Assembly (NCBI RefSeq): GCF_001429545.1
Contig: NZ_LMSP01000001.1
Span: 539,189 to 603,188 of the forward strand
Source: Paenibacillus sp. Soil787
GTDB lineage: Bacteria; Bacillota; Bacilli; Paenibacillales; NBRC-103111
Reading direction: 5' to 3'
Length of the DNA: 64,000 nt
Below, one piece after another: positions 1 through 9,542 of the stretch. The first letter of the stretch is position 1; each line of letters begins with the position of its first letter. Under the pieces are notes generated by a model, which did no database searches, had not been told where the DNA came from, and was given only the letters and a program-made list of their open reading frames with translations. A program made the translations under genes and the position numbers.

Positions 1-663
1 GCATGGCTCCTAAGCGAGAGGAAATGTGAGATAGATCTTCAAGGGGCTAGAGCATTAACGCTAAGAGTCAAAAATAAGCCTACCTACAACGAACAAAAAT
101 ATCCGCAAAAAACAAAACAAGGTCTTTTCTGGGGTGAGGCTTATGTGATCACAGCAGATGGCAGACTGAAAAATTTTTGCGATTTAGACGTAGTCTACGA
201 AAATATTGATCGTGGCTTCGGTATAGGTAAGGATTACGAGGGGGGACGGGTTACGATCGTAGGAAATGAATATCCGGCGGCCATACCTACAAGCCCAGTT
301 GACCATGACAAGTTTGGCACCCTAACTCTTGATTTATCAGGAATGAATGCTGTGCGTTTTGTAGGATTGATTGGAGCCGATGCCTTCCCTGGTGACGAAG
401 CCCAAAGACGTAAAACATATGCTGTAAGACCTAAAACTAAGGATAAAATTGGCCGCTATATCACCATCGTGGAACCTTTCGAGACGGAAAGCATGATTGT
501 ATCCGTGCAGGCTGCCGATGCAAATACGGTCGAAGTGATTCTTAAAGACGGCAGAACACAAATCATAAGTGTTAATCAAATAGAACATGACGAAATAACA
601 GTAAATATCATGGAATACAAAAATGGTATTCTCATTCATAATGAATTAGCGTGCGGTAGATAA
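1..663 (+). CDS. C-terminal part of a heparinase II/III-like polysaccharide lyase or carbohydrate-binding protein (5' truncated)
   Basis: The reading frame is open from base 1 and ends at the TAA at 661-663, so only the last 220 residues are visible. The segment is beta-rich, with a stretch reading YEGGRVTIVGNEYPAAIPTS followed by LDLSG and a GDEAQRRKTYAVR motif. I associate this layout with the C-terminal NPCBM-like sugar-binding part of heparinase II/III-family proteins of Paenibacillus, but this is from memory. No catalytic residues can be judged because the enzymatic part lies outside the window. It is followed after 48 bp by a GH28-like gene with its own ribosome binding site, so the two may form a pectin or uronic-acid polysaccharide operon. 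The coding call is firm; the family is uncertain. Confidence 0.55.
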   Translation, partial: AWLLSERKCEIDLQGARALTLRVKNKPTYNEQKYPQKTKQGLFWGEAYVITADGRLKNFCDLDVVYENIDRGFGIGKDYEGGRVTIVGNEYPAAIPTSPVDHDKFGTLTLDLSGMNAVRFVGLIGADAFPGDEAQRRKTYAVRPKTKDKIGRYITIVEPFETESMIVSVQAADANTVEVILKDGRTQIISVNQIEHDEITVNIMEYKNGILIHNELACGR

Positions 664-711
664 TCTGGTGGTGCATCTGGCAATCAACTTACGTATACTC
701 AGGAGGAAATT

Positions 712-2154
712 ATGACTAGCAGATTAATCGTTTATGAGGCGCCAAAAGGTGCAATTGGACGGAGTGACTTTTCTGTAAGTGTTCGAACACCTGGACAAGA
801 GTGGCAGCAGCTGTTCGTTTATGAAGTGAAGGTAGATATGCATAACGTTCGCTCAGCATCGATGGTTTATTTTGACATGGAAGGAACGGTTGAGGTTCAG
901 GTTACAGCGCTAAACCAAGCAGTAGACCAAGTAGCTATACGTCCGCTATCTTCACAGATATCATTTTCGAGCGACGAAAATAGGGTAGATTTTTCACTGG
1001 ATCGACCAAGTAAGCTGTCTATCGAAATCAACGGTGAGCGTTTCGGTAACCTTCATCTTTTTGCCAATCCGTTAGAAGAGAATGTTCCACAACAGGACGA
1101 TCCGAAAGTACTTGTGCTGAAGCCTGCCATACATCGTACCGAGGATATCTATCGCTTGGCCGCAGCTCCTGTTCTGCCAAGTGGTAAGACGCCGGAAGTC
1201 ATTTACTTTGCTCCAGGTATGCATTATTTGGAGGAAACCATCCTGCGAATACCGTCAAACACGACCGTTTATATTGCTGGAGGTGCAATCGTAGTAGGAT
1301 CGCTCGTTTGCGAGCATGTGGAGAATGTCCAGATTCGGGGCAGAGGGTTCCTCTATTTGTCTGACTTTCATCGTTTCTCTGCGTTTCGAGGCATCCGAAT
1401 CCAGTTTTCCACAAATATAACCATCGAAGGCATCATGACGTTAGATCCACCACATTATAGTATTTATATCGGGAAGTCGGAGCATATCTTCATACGAAAC
1501 TTCAAGTCGTTTAGTACACGCGGTTGGTCGGACGGCATCGATATGATGGCGAGCTCGAACATCGAGATTGATGATGTCTTTTTACGCACATCCGATGACT
1601 GCATTGCCTTTTATGGTACACGCTGGGACTATCAGGGAGATGCGAGAAATCTGACGGTGCGCAATTCGATATTTTGGGCGGATGTCGCCCATGCGTTGAT
1701 GATCGGAATTCACGGTGACCATCACCGGGATGGTGATACGATTGAAAATGTGTTGTTCGAAAATATCGATATCCTAGAGCACCATGAGCCGCAGGTTAAC
1801 TATTGGGGAGCGATGGCGATTAATGCCGGAGATAAGAATACGGTCCGTAATGTGACGTATGATAATATTCGGGTAGAAGAATTCGAACTTGGCCAATTGT
1901 TTGACATTCGTGTAGTTTGGAACAAGGATTATAACCCTGTTGCAGGTAAACGAATTGAAAACATTATGTTTAAGAACGTTTCGTATAACGGAAGGAACGC
2001 GAACCCGAATCGCATTTATGGCTATGATGCAGAACGGGCTGTGGAAGGTGTCCAATTCATCAATCTTCGGATCAATGGCCAATTGATTCTGAACCCTGAG
2101 CAGGGGAACATTGAGCTTAATGAGCATGCAAAGCGCGTTTCTTTTAGCGAGTAA
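712..2154 (+). CDS. GH28-like right-handed beta-helix glycoside hydrolase (polygalacturonase family)
   Basis: 480 residues, ATG preceded by AGGAGGAAATT. An N-terminal beta-sandwich-like part (about residues 1-150) precedes a parallel beta-helix with repeated short N/D/V-rich turns. The centre carries a DGIDMMAS segment followed by TSDDCIAFYG (about residues 273-300), matching the Asp and Asp-Asp acids of GH28, then ALMIGIHGD, the equivalent of the His-Gly block. No signal peptide is visible, so it probably acts in the cytoplasm on imported oligogalacturonide-type substrates. A sugar ABC transporter and its sensor pair follow at 2276-9022, which fits uptake and breakdown of plant cell wall fragments. 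Exact substrate cannot be read from sequence. Confidence 0.8.
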   Translation: MTSRLIVYEAPKGAIGRSDFSVSVRTPGQEWQQLFVYEVKVDMHNVRSASMVYFDMEGTVEVQVTALNQAVDQVAIRPLSSQISFSSDENRVDFSLDRPSKLSIEINGERFGNLHLFANPLEENVPQQDDPKVLVLKPAIHRTEDIYRLAAAPVLPSGKTPEVIYFAPGMHYLEETILRIPSNTTVYIAGGAIVVGSLVCEHVENVQIRGRGFLYLSDFHRFSAFRGIRIQFSTNITIEGIMTLDPPHYSIYIGKSEHIFIRNFKSFSTRGWSDGIDMMASSNIEIDDVFLRTSDDCIAFYGTRWDYQGDARNLTVRNSIFWADVAHALMIGIHGDHHRDGDTIENVLFENIDILEHHEPQVNYWGAMAINAGDKNTVRNVTYDNIRVEEFELGQLFDIRVVWNKDYNPVAGKRIENIMFKNVSYNGRNANPNRIYGYDAERAVEGVQFINLRINGQLILNPEQGNIELNEHAKRVSFSE

Positions 2155-2177
2155 TATTAGTAGTATTTGCATTAATT

Positions 2178-2210
2178 ATCCTTGTATCTTAGAGATGCGG
2201 GGATTTTTTT
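2178..2210 (+). terminator. Rho-independent terminator after the GH28-like gene
   Basis: ATCC (2178-2181) pairs with GGAT (2201-2204) around an inner TATCT/AGATG stem, followed by a run of seven T. It separates the hydrolase from the histidine kinase gene. Confidence 0.6.
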
Positions 2211-2275
2211 GTCGCAATTTGTGAATTTTGTTATGATAGGGATAGAAGTCCAGTGTTAAGGAATGAGGCGATCGT

Positions 2276-4069
2276 TTGAATTCTTTCTCCAAATTACGAT
2301 TTAGACAAAGCATCTTCGCCAAGTTTACATTTTCCTTTATTATCGTAGGGTTAATTCCTTTGCTCGCGCTCAGCTATATTTCATTGAATACGTTTAGCAA
2401 CTATTTGGAAAGATATGCCGTTACCAATTTTGAACAAATGCTGCTGTTCGCAAGTAAAAATGTGGATGACTTGTATACCCGGTATAATAATGAATCCAAG
2501 CTAATGTATTCTTATGGTACGAACAAAGGGCAAATACTTGGAGAGACTATTGCAGCACAAACCCTTGAGGGTGACTATCGCTTGACTCGGACAGTGGATG
2601 ATTTTCTGCAAACGGTGCTGTATACAGACCGGCATTTGCAAAGTGTATTCTTCGTATTCCCGAATGGCGCTTATCAAACGGTGACCAAACAGAATAGAAC
2701 TTTCGATTTTCGTTATCAATTCCCTGATCGAGAGTGGGGGGAAGTGCTCCAACAGAATCGCAATCTGCTGTCTTATTTCCCTACCCATCTTGATAACTAC
2801 TATCTCGGTTCCAATCAACAAGTGCTTACCTTTGGCCGAAACCTATTGAATGTGGTAAATGCTCCAGGTGTTGAAGGGGAAATTGTAGGTTCCTTATATA
2901 TGGATGTAAGCATGGGGGCATTCGATGAAATTTTCCAACAAATGATGTTGAACTCTAAAGATGTGGTCTATGTACTGGATCAAAATAACAGAATCCTATA
3001 TAGCAGTGATCGAGCATCTATAGGTCAAACCTATGTGCAGAAAGATTCAAACGAATATTATCGGATGCAGAAAGATAATGCCAATGTTGCCTGGAAAATT
3101 GTTGGCGAGCTATATAAAGATGAGCTGGTTATGAGAACCAGGAAAATCATTAATACAATCGCGATTGTCGTCGGTCTTTGTATCGTATCGCTTATCTTGG
3201 TAGCGATCTGGTTCTCTAGAAGATTCTCTAAGCCGATTCGCAGTATTACTAGAGAAATGGCTAAGGTAGAATCAGGAAATTTCGATACCCAAGTAACCGT
3301 GCAAACTGCGGATGAACTCGGGTTGTTATCTCGAGGTTTCAACAAAATGGTTGTGCGCTTGCAATCTTACATTGAGGAGGTTTATGTTGCTCAGATCAAA
3401 CAAAAGCATGCGGAGCTTAACGCTTTAAAGAATCAAATTAGGCCCCATTACTTGTATAATACCCTTGAGGTTATTCGAATGAGTGCGGTAGCTAACGATG
3501 ACAATGAAGTAGGAGATATGATTTTGTCGTTATCGCATCAATTGAAGTATGTGCTTGATTATGGCCAAGAAACAGTTGCCTTGCAAGAGGAGAAAACAAA
3601 CATCGAACAATATTTCCGGCTTATGGAGCTCCGTTATGGGGAGCATAAGCTATCTATGGATTTTCGTTTTGAAGGGGATGTGCTAAGTTGTTCTTTACCT
3701 AAGCTCTCGATCCAACCTATCGTTGAGAATGCGATTTATCATGGCATTATGCCGAAGTCGGGTAAAGGGACAATTCGAATCACAGCGGAGGAGCTTGCGG
3801 ATAATCTGCTTTGTGTGACGGTCGATGACGACGGTGTCGGCATGACGGAGGAAACGCTTCATCAGGTTCGTCAAAAGCTGGAAAGCAGCTATTCTCTAGA
3901 CTCTGGAGGAAGCAGCATTGGATTAAAGAATGTCCACGATCGTATTGTAACGCTCTACGGACCGGACTACGGCTTAGAGATCAATAGCACGAAACATATC
4001 GGAACCTCCGTAAGGATGGTCATTCCATTAGGAGAGGTGAATGCAAGTGCTGAACGCCATAATAGCTGA
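2276..4069 (+). CDS. YesM-type membrane sensor histidine kinase
   Basis: 597 residues with a TTG start 7 bp after GAGGCG; no in-frame ATG gives a better ribosome binding site. Transmembrane segments lie at about 12-35 and 291-313, enclosing an extracellular Cache-like sensor region. A HAMP linker (about 315-365) is followed by a His_kinase domain with phospho-acceptor His391 in RPHYLYNTLE, then a HATPase_c domain with PIVENAIYHG (N box), DDDGVGM (G1) and SIGLKNVHDRI (G2). The stop overlaps the start of the response regulator by 29 bp, so the two are translationally coupled. The pair probably senses an extracellular sugar or its binding protein and controls the adjacent transporter. Confidence 0.93.
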   Translation: MNSFSKLRFRQSIFAKFTFSFIIVGLIPLLALSYISLNTFSNYLERYAVTNFEQMLLFASKNVDDLYTRYNNESKLMYSYGTNKGQILGETIAAQTLEGDYRLTRTVDDFLQTVLYTDRHLQSVFFVFPNGAYQTVTKQNRTFDFRYQFPDREWGEVLQQNRNLLSYFPTHLDNYYLGSNQQVLTFGRNLLNVVNAPGVEGEIVGSLYMDVSMGAFDEIFQQMMLNSKDVVYVLDQNNRILYSSDRASIGQTYVQKDSNEYYRMQKDNANVAWKIVGELYKDELVMRTRKIINTIAIVVGLCIVSLILVAIWFSRRFSKPIRSITREMAKVESGNFDTQVTVQTADELGLLSRGFNKMVVRLQSYIEEVYVAQIKQKHAELNALKNQIRPHYLYNTLEVIRMSAVANDDNEVGDMILSLSHQLKYVLDYGQETVALQEEKTNIEQYFRLMELRYGEHKLSMDFRFEGDVLSCSLPKLSIQPIVENAIYHGIMPKSGKGTIRITAEELADNLLCVTVDDDGVGMTEETLHQVRQKLESSYSLDSGGSSIGLKNVHDRIVTLYGPDYGLEINSTKHIGTSVRMVIPLGEVNASAERHNS

Positions 4070-5642
4070 TGATGAGCCTATTATCATTAAAGGCTTGAGG
4101 AAACTAATCCCCTGGCAAGAGCTCGGCATTGAGATTGTTGGAGAAGCATGGACGGGAAAGGGGCTTATGGAGCTCATCGAGCAAGAAAATCCTGATTTGG
4201 TTATCACCGATATTAGTATGCCTGACGGCACAGGAATTGATGTGATTAAGGAAATTCAGAATCAAGGGCTTCATACGAAGGTCATCTTTATAAGTGCCTA
4301 TCAAGAATTCTCTTATGCGAAGGATGCGCTTGCGTACGGTGCGGTAGATTATTTAGTGAAGCCTATTGAAAAGAATCTATTACGTGAAGCCGTGCATAAA
4401 GCTATAGCTATGCTCCAGGAAGAACACAATGAACAGTCTTCTAAAGGAAAACTAGCCGTCTACGAGCAGAAGGACAAAAAAACACAGCTAGAGGAATTAT
4501 TCGATCGGTTAACAGAGGGCGATATTCGCATCGAGGAGGTGGAGCGAAAGCTACAATCCTTGGAAATCCTTTTTTCTTATGAAAAGTTCACGATTTTGGT
4601 CATTGAGCTTGAGCGGCTGCAGGCTGCGGATAACAGGTGGGAGGAGCATGAGAAGCGTCTATTGCTGTTTGCGATTACCAATATGGCAGATGAGCTTATC
4701 CGCGAGTATGGAATGGGTGTTGTGATTCGCAAGTCGGAAAATTTATGTGTGATTGTTAATCATTCAGCAGAACGGGACATCCTTCCCTTATGCGAAGATA
4801 TATTGGACAAGATTCGTTATTATTTGAAAATAGGCGTAACGGTTAGTATTGGAAAAACAGTTTCCAATTTTCGGGAGATCAAGAGCTCCTATACAGCAGC
4901 ACTTCACTCATTAAAAAGCAGTTATTTTACTGGCACAGGTAAAGTGATACCTTTGTGGTCCTTAACTAAGGAAATACATGCTTCGGAGCACCAATTAGGT
5001 CAATTAAGACAATCGATTATCCAAGCATTGCTTGCTAAAGAGAAGGATCAACTGTCACAAATAACCGAAGAACTGTTCAAGCAAGTGGAAGCTTCATCGC
5101 GTGGAAGTAAAGAAGCCGCGGTAATGAGCTGTTATTCGGTGCTTACCGAAGTAACCGAGGAGCTGGCCGGATTCGGAATCCCATCAAGTGCATCCTTGCA
5201 GGAACAGCAGGATTGGCTTCACAGGATGCATCAGTTTCATCGATTTGAAGAGTTAAAGGCCTTTGTGAATTTAAAAGTAACGAATATGCTCGAACAATTG
5301 CATTTGGCTAGCGGAGGTAAAGAAGCCCAGCAAATGAAATTTGTGAAAGAGTATATTGAACAGCATTACAGCGAAAACATTACGCTTGAGAGTATTGCTT
5401 CCATGATCTATATGAACTCTTATTATTTCAGCAGCTTCTTCAAAAAGCATACCAATGAAAATTTCAAACAGTATGTAACGGATGTACGAATGAAGCAAGC
5501 TGTCAAATTGCTGCTACAAACCGACAAGATGGTCTATGAAATCGCGGAATTAGTAGGATACAACAACACCAGGCAGTTTAGTGATATGTTTAAGAAACAC
5601 TTCGGTAAGCTTCCGCAAGAATACAAATCTCAGAAGCAATGA
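4041..5642 (+). CDS. YesN-type response regulator with AraC HTH output domain
   Basis: 533 residues. The N-terminal receiver domain has the acidic pair Asp10/Asp11, phospho-acceptor Asp57 in LVITDISMP and Lys in YLVKPI. A central region of about 290 residues, typical of YesN-like regulators, leads to two C-terminal AraC-type helix-turn-helix motifs (about 430-533), ending in YEIAELVGYNNTRQFSDMFKKHFG. It overlaps the kinase gene by 29 bp. Its likely target is the promoter of the binding-protein and permease genes immediately downstream. Confidence 0.93.
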   Translation: MQVLNAIIADDEPIIIKGLRKLIPWQELGIEIVGEAWTGKGLMELIEQENPDLVITDISMPDGTGIDVIKEIQNQGLHTKVIFISAYQEFSYAKDALAYGAVDYLVKPIEKNLLREAVHKAIAMLQEEHNEQSSKGKLAVYEQKDKKTQLEELFDRLTEGDIRIEEVERKLQSLEILFSYEKFTILVIELERLQAADNRWEEHEKRLLLFAITNMADELIREYGMGVVIRKSENLCVIVNHSAERDILPLCEDILDKIRYYLKIGVTVSIGKTVSNFREIKSSYTAALHSLKSSYFTGTGKVIPLWSLTKEIHASEHQLGQLRQSIIQALLAKEKDQLSQITEELFKQVEASSRGSKEAAVMSCYSVLTEVTEELAGFGIPSSASLQEQQDWLHRMHQFHRFEELKAFVNLKVTNMLEQLHLASGGKEAQQMKFVKEYIEQHYSENITLESIASMIYMNSYYFSSFFKKHTNENFKQYVTDVRMKQAVKLLLQTDKMVYEIAELVGYNNTRQFSDMFKKHFGKLPQEYKSQKQ

Positions 5643-5780
5643 ACGCAAGCTCTTTAACCTTTAACAGACACCTGGCACCATTGTATCAGGATTCGGTTAG
5701 AGGTTTTTATCTTTAAATGCTGCATATTAAGCTTAAAAAACTTCATTCTAAAGCAAAAATACATATGTTAATCTTAAGTC

Positions 5781-5795
5781 ATGAAAGCGGATGCT
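5781..5795 (+). promoter_or_regulatory. Candidate CcpA-binding cre site
   Basis: ATGAAAGCGGATGCT matches every fixed position of the cre consensus WTGNAANCGNWNNCW. It lies 76 bp before the binding-protein start in an otherwise unremarkable 229-bp gap (5643-5871), the expected place for catabolite control of sugar uptake. Seen by eye only; a chance match is possible. Confidence 0.55.
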
Positions 5796-5871
5796 AATGT
5801 GGACGGGCAATAATGAAGCGGCCAATATGCTTTCGTCTAAGGGATTGAATATATAGGGAGGTTTATCTAAG

Positions 5872-7209
5872 ATGGTAAATAAATTTGCAAAAGTATTAGC
5901 AGGCTCGACAGCTCTAGCCCTTGCATTAACGGGATGCGGAGGTAAAGCATCGAACACAGGTTCCAGCGCTTCTCCCGCAGCTTCAGCTAAAGTGAGCGAA
6001 GCACCTAAGAAAGACGTAACTTTCAGTATCATTTATGCACCAGGCGATCCAGCGACGAAAAAAGCGGTGGAAGATTCAATTGCCGCCTTCGGCAAGGCAT
6101 TTCCACATATCAAAATTAAAAATCTCACTGAGGTTACTTCTGCATCCTACCTCGACTTCTTAAAAACGAAAGATGCTGTTGGCGAATTCCCGGATTTGGT
6201 TGAGATGCGTGACACACAGCTATTCGCAGACAATGGCAAGCTTGCAGAATTGCCTAAGGAACTGCAAGGATTATTCGATTCCATTCCTCAAGTAAACGGT
6301 AAAGTCTATAATGCGCCTATCTCTTTGGAAGCGCCACATGGGATTATTTATAGCAAAAAGGCTTATGCAGATGCAGGCATAACAGAAGAGCCTAAGACTT
6401 ATGCTGACTTTCTTGCAGCACAAGAGAAGTTGAAGGCCAAAGGCATTTCGCCAATCGTAATGGGTGGTAAGGATATTTTCCACTGGGGCTTCTGGATTAA
6501 TAAATATTTGATGGATGAAGTTCTTGGTGATGACCCTAATTGGAATTCCAAGCGTTCTAAAGGCCAAGTAAGTTTCACGGACGCTGGACCAATGAAAGCA
6601 ATGACGCTTTTCACTGAGCTTTTCACCAAAGGATATGTTGATCCGGGCTTCATGAGTACAGCTGATAACCAAACGGCTTCGATGCTTGTAACAGGCAAAG
6701 CGGCTAGCTTGTTCTCCGGTCCTTGGATGTTCCCGCAAATTGCGCAAGCAGATCCTAAATTCGAATTTGGTTTCTATCCGGTTCCAGATCAAAAAGGCAG
6801 AATTATTGTGAACGGGTTGGCGAAACCTTCTGGTTGGTCGTTATCTGCTGCGGCAGCTAAAGATCCGGATAAAGTGGCAGCGATGAGTGAATTTATTAAG
6901 TTCTTCTTCAGCAAAGACAATTATGCAGCTTATCTGAAGGCAGCAAGCGCTATTCCTTCTACCAAAGAGAAAATCAGTTATGAAGCTAGTCCCCAGCTTA
7001 AAGAGGTTCTCGATTTGATGGCTGATCCGAAGACAATTAAATCCCTTCAAATCAATGCGTTCTGGGGTGAGAATCAAATGCCTCCAACATGGCGCAACTG
7101 GTTCTATAAGCTTGCTCAGGATTGGATAATTAAAAAGGACTTCAGCGTAGAACAAATGAAAAAAGCGGATGCAGAATGGGATGCTGCTGTTAAAGCAATG
7201 AAAAAATAA
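5872..7209 (+). CDS. Extracellular sugar-binding lipoprotein of an ABC transporter
   Basis: 445 residues; ATG preceded by GGGAGG. A hydrophobic signal ends in the lipobox ALTGC, so Cys22 should be lipidated and the protein anchored outside the membrane. A Ser/Ala-rich linker precedes a family 1 solute-binding fold with segments such as FPDLVEMRDTQLFADNGKL and PISLEAPHGIIYSKKAY. It is followed by a weak terminator/attenuator and two permease genes, the standard order of CUT1 sugar importers. No ATPase gene is present; such systems usually borrow a shared MsmX-like ATPase. Confidence 0.93.
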   Translation: MVNKFAKVLAGSTALALALTGCGGKASNTGSSASPAASAKVSEAPKKDVTFSIIYAPGDPATKKAVEDSIAAFGKAFPHIKIKNLTEVTSASYLDFLKTKDAVGEFPDLVEMRDTQLFADNGKLAELPKELQGLFDSIPQVNGKVYNAPISLEAPHGIIYSKKAYADAGITEEPKTYADFLAAQEKLKAKGISPIVMGGKDIFHWGFWINKYLMDEVLGDDPNWNSKRSKGQVSFTDAGPMKAMTLFTELFTKGYVDPGFMSTADNQTASMLVTGKAASLFSGPWMFPQIAQADPKFEFGFYPVPDQKGRIIVNGLAKPSGWSLSAAAAKDPDKVAAMSEFIKFFFSKDNYAAYLKAASAIPSTKEKISYEASPQLKEVLDLMADPKTIKSLQINAFWGENQMPPTWRNWFYKLAQDWIIKKDFSVEQMKKADAEWDAAVKAMKK

Positions 7210-7229
7210 TATTAGGCTACAAATGAAGG

Positions 7230-7254
7230 AACCTCTGCAGGCAGCGGAGGTTTT
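7230..7254 (+). terminator. Attenuating hairpin between binding protein and permeases
   Basis: AACCTCTGC (7230-7238) pairs with GCGGAGGTT (7244-7252), a 9-bp stem with a 5-base loop and a short T tract. It probably lets through only part of the transcripts, giving more binding protein than permease. Confidence 0.6.
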
Positions 7255-7284
7255 CCTTCTCTAAGTCGATTGGAGCGTGAGAGA

Positions 7285-8190
7285 ATGGCAACCACCATAC
7301 AACCAGAAAAGAAAAAGAGGTTGTGGATTTCCTATTCCGTACTATTTCTTTTACCAGCTTTTATTCTATATACCATGTTCGTAATTGTTCCTACCTTAGG
7401 CAGCGTGTATCTAAGTTTTACTTCATGGGATGGAATAAGTAATGATATCCGTTATATTGGCTTTGATAACTTTGTAGAAATGTGGCACAGTGACCGCGTG
7501 CATAACGCTCTCAAAAATACACTCATTCTTTCTATCGTTTTGGTTGTTTTCGAGAATGTAGTTGCTTTAGCCTTGGCCATGCTAGTTGATCAAGTAAAAT
7601 GGTTCCGAAACCTCTTTAGAAGCGTATTTTATTTGCCAGTTTTACTAAGCGGTATCGTATTGGGTTTCGTATGGACGATTATTTTGAACTATAACTTCGG
7701 TGTGCTTACGCAGATACTGGATAAGTTAAATTTATCTTCTCTAAAGCTTGATTGGCTTGGAAATCCAGATTATGCACTCATCGCGATCATCATCTTTACG
7801 GTTTGGAAGGCATCAGGCTACTATATGATTATTTATTTAGCCGGTCTTCAAGGGATCCCGCCTGAATTAACCGAAGCGGCAAGTATTGATGGGGCAAACC
7901 GCTGGCAGCAATTCAGACATATTACATTTCCTTTGCTTGCGGGTGCCTTTACGGTATGTATGATGCTGTCGATGATTGGATCTTTGAAAATATTCGATCA
8001 AATCGCCGTTATGACCGATGGCGGTCCTGGTTTCTCAACAGAAACATTGACTTATATCATCTATAAAGTAGGTTTTGGTGAGCTGAGACAAGGATATGGA
8101 ACGGCGCTTTCGCTTGTTTTATTCATACTGATTATGATTGTATCCATTATTCAAATTAAGGTTCTTCGCAAAAGGGAGGTTCAGATGTAA
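7285..8190 (+). CDS. Sugar ABC transporter permease, MalF/UgpA-like
   Basis: 301 residues from the ATG at 7285; an upstream in-frame TTG at 7270 lacks a good ribosome binding site. Six hydrophobic segments and the inner-membrane permease EAA loop (ELTEAASIDGANRWQQFRHITFPLL) identify a CUT1 permease. The next permease starts 2 bp after its stop. Together they should form the transmembrane channel fed by the binding protein at 5872. Confidence 0.92.
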   Translation: MATTIQPEKKKRLWISYSVLFLLPAFILYTMFVIVPTLGSVYLSFTSWDGISNDIRYIGFDNFVEMWHSDRVHNALKNTLILSIVLVVFENVVALALAMLVDQVKWFRNLFRSVFYLPVLLSGIVLGFVWTIILNYNFGVLTQILDKLNLSSLKLDWLGNPDYALIAIIIFTVWKASGYYMIIYLAGLQGIPPELTEAASIDGANRWQQFRHITFPLLAGAFTVCMMLSMIGSLKIFDQIAVMTDGGPGFSTETLTYIIYKVGFGELRQGYGTALSLVLFILIMIVSIIQIKVLRKREVQM

Positions 8191-8191
8191 C

Positions 8192-9022
8192 ATGCAAATA
8201 CAAAAGAAAGGATTGGATCTGCTCCTCTTTGTCATCACCTTAGTCATCGCCGTCATTTTCTTTTTCCCTATTTATTTCACTCTCATATCGGCATTTAAAA
8301 GCAACGGGGAAATATTGCGAGACGCGATCGCATTTCCAACGAGCTTGTATGTAGAAAGCTTTCAATTTTTGTTGACAAAGACAGATTTTCCTCGTGCGAT
8401 GTTGAATAGTATTTTCTTGACCTTGGTTTCGATTATATGCATGGTCGGTGTTATTCCGATGGCGGCTTATGCGATTGAGCGGACGAACAAAATGTGGACA
8501 TATCTTGTGTATGTTTACTTTTTAGCCGGAATGATGATTCCTTTTCAAGTGTATATGATTCCATTGTTCAAGGAAATGAAACTACTAGGCTTATATGGGA
8601 GTTTGGGATCCCCGGTTCTCATCTATATTTCCGGTTCGGTCGGTTTCGGATGCTTGCTGTATACGAGCTTCTTGAAGGGAGTTCCTCGCGAGATTGAGGA
8701 AGCGGCTGAGATTGATGGGTGTTCTAAATACGGTATATTTTGGCGTATTGTGTTTCCTCTCCTGGGACCGTGTACAGCAAGTATGGTAGTGCTTCAAGGC
8801 CTCGGAATTTGGAATGACTTCTTGATGCCTAGCCTTGTGCTTCCGTCTGATAAGCCAAAAACGATGATTGTAGAAATATTTGGTTTTGTAGGCGAGTATG
8901 CGTCTCGTTGGGATATGGTTTTTGCAGGTACGGCCATGTCTATTGTTCCCGTTCTTATCGCATTTATCGCGCTGCAAAAGTATTTCATCAAAGGAGTTGC
9001 AGCAGGAGCCACAAAGGGCTGA
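8192..9022 (+). CDS. Sugar ABC transporter permease, MalG/UgpE-like
   Basis: 276 residues. The ATG at 8192 (MQIQKKG) sits 11 bp after GGGAGGT, and the ATG/TAA overlap with the previous gene suggests coupling; the longer frame from 8138 would overlap the previous gene needlessly. Hydrophobic segments typical of a MalG-type permease flank an EAA loop (EIEEAAEIDGCSKYGIFWRI). The gene ends 7 bp before the tandem repeat array at 9030. Confidence 0.92.
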   Translation: MQIQKKGLDLLLFVITLVIAVIFFFPIYFTLISAFKSNGEILRDAIAFPTSLYVESFQFLLTKTDFPRAMLNSIFLTLVSIICMVGVIPMAAYAIERTNKMWTYLVYVYFLAGMMIPFQVYMIPLFKEMKLLGLYGSLGSPVLIYISGSVGFGCLLYTSFLKGVPREIEEAAEIDGCSKYGIFWRIVFPLLGPCTASMVVLQGLGIWNDFLMPSLVLPSDKPKTMIVEIFGFVGEYASRWDMVFAGTAMSIVPVLIAFIALQKYFIKGVAAGATKG

Positions 9023-9029
9023 GCTATAA

Positions 9030-9422
9030 TTGTGCGCAAGGTCGTCGGATCGGTCGCCACCGGGCGCTAGCGCACAAAAATTGTGCGCAAGGTCGTCGGA
9101 TCGGTCGCCACCGGGCGCTAGCGCACAAAAATTGTGCGCAAGGTCGTCAGATCGGTCGCCACCGGGCGCTAGCGCACAAAAATTGTGCGCAAGGTCGTCA
9201 GATCGGTCGCCACCGGGCGCTAGCGCACAAAAATTGTGCGCAAGGTCGCCACCGGGCGCTAGCGCACAAAAATTGTGCGCAAGGTCGTCAGATCGGTCGC
9301 CACCGGGCGCTAGCGCACAAAAATTGTGCGCAAGGTAGTCAGATCCGCCGCCACCGGGCGCTAGCGCACAAAAATTGTGCGCAATGTCGTCAGATCGGTC
9401 GCCACAGGGCGCTAGCGCACAA
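9030..9422. repeat. Eight-copy tandem array of a 51-bp palindrome-flanked repeat
   Basis: Unit starts lie at 9030, 9081, 9132, 9183, 9234, 9273, 9324 and 9375. Seven units are 51 bp; the fifth is 39 bp and lacks the 12-bp segment TCGTCAGATCGG or its equivalent. Each unit begins TTGTGCGC and ends GCGCACAA, so every unit can form a stem-loop, and neighbouring units can pair across the junction. Because 51 is divisible by 3 and the unit lacks stops in some frames, long artefact reading frames cross it. It directly follows the permease stop, so it would be the 3' untranslated region of that operon. Confidence 0.95.
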
Positions 9423-9498
9423 GGTAGTGCTTCTTCAAAAAATCCTATTATAATTTAACTTTAAGTGAATTATCCATTTATTAGGTCGTGAAGTACAC

Positions 9499-9542
9499 GC
9501 CGCATGCTCTGAAAATTCATTTCCGGAGCATGCGGCTATTTT
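9499..9542 (+). terminator. Strong terminator, possibly bidirectional
   Basis: GCCGCATGCTC (9499-9509) pairs perfectly with GAGCATGCGGC (9526-9536), followed by TATTTTTT. It ends the transporter operon after the repeat array and lies just past the stop of the convergent PspC gene. Confidence 0.85.

Noticed and set aside
9030-9422. CRISPR array
   Set aside because: The repeats are directly adjacent with no unique spacers, and there are no cas genes.
8908-9453. Long frames across the 51-bp repeats giving periodic 17-residue peptides
   Set aside because: They exist because the unit is divisible by 3 and lacks stops in some frames; one begins inside the permease gene, none has a ribosome binding site and the peptide has no plausible signal.
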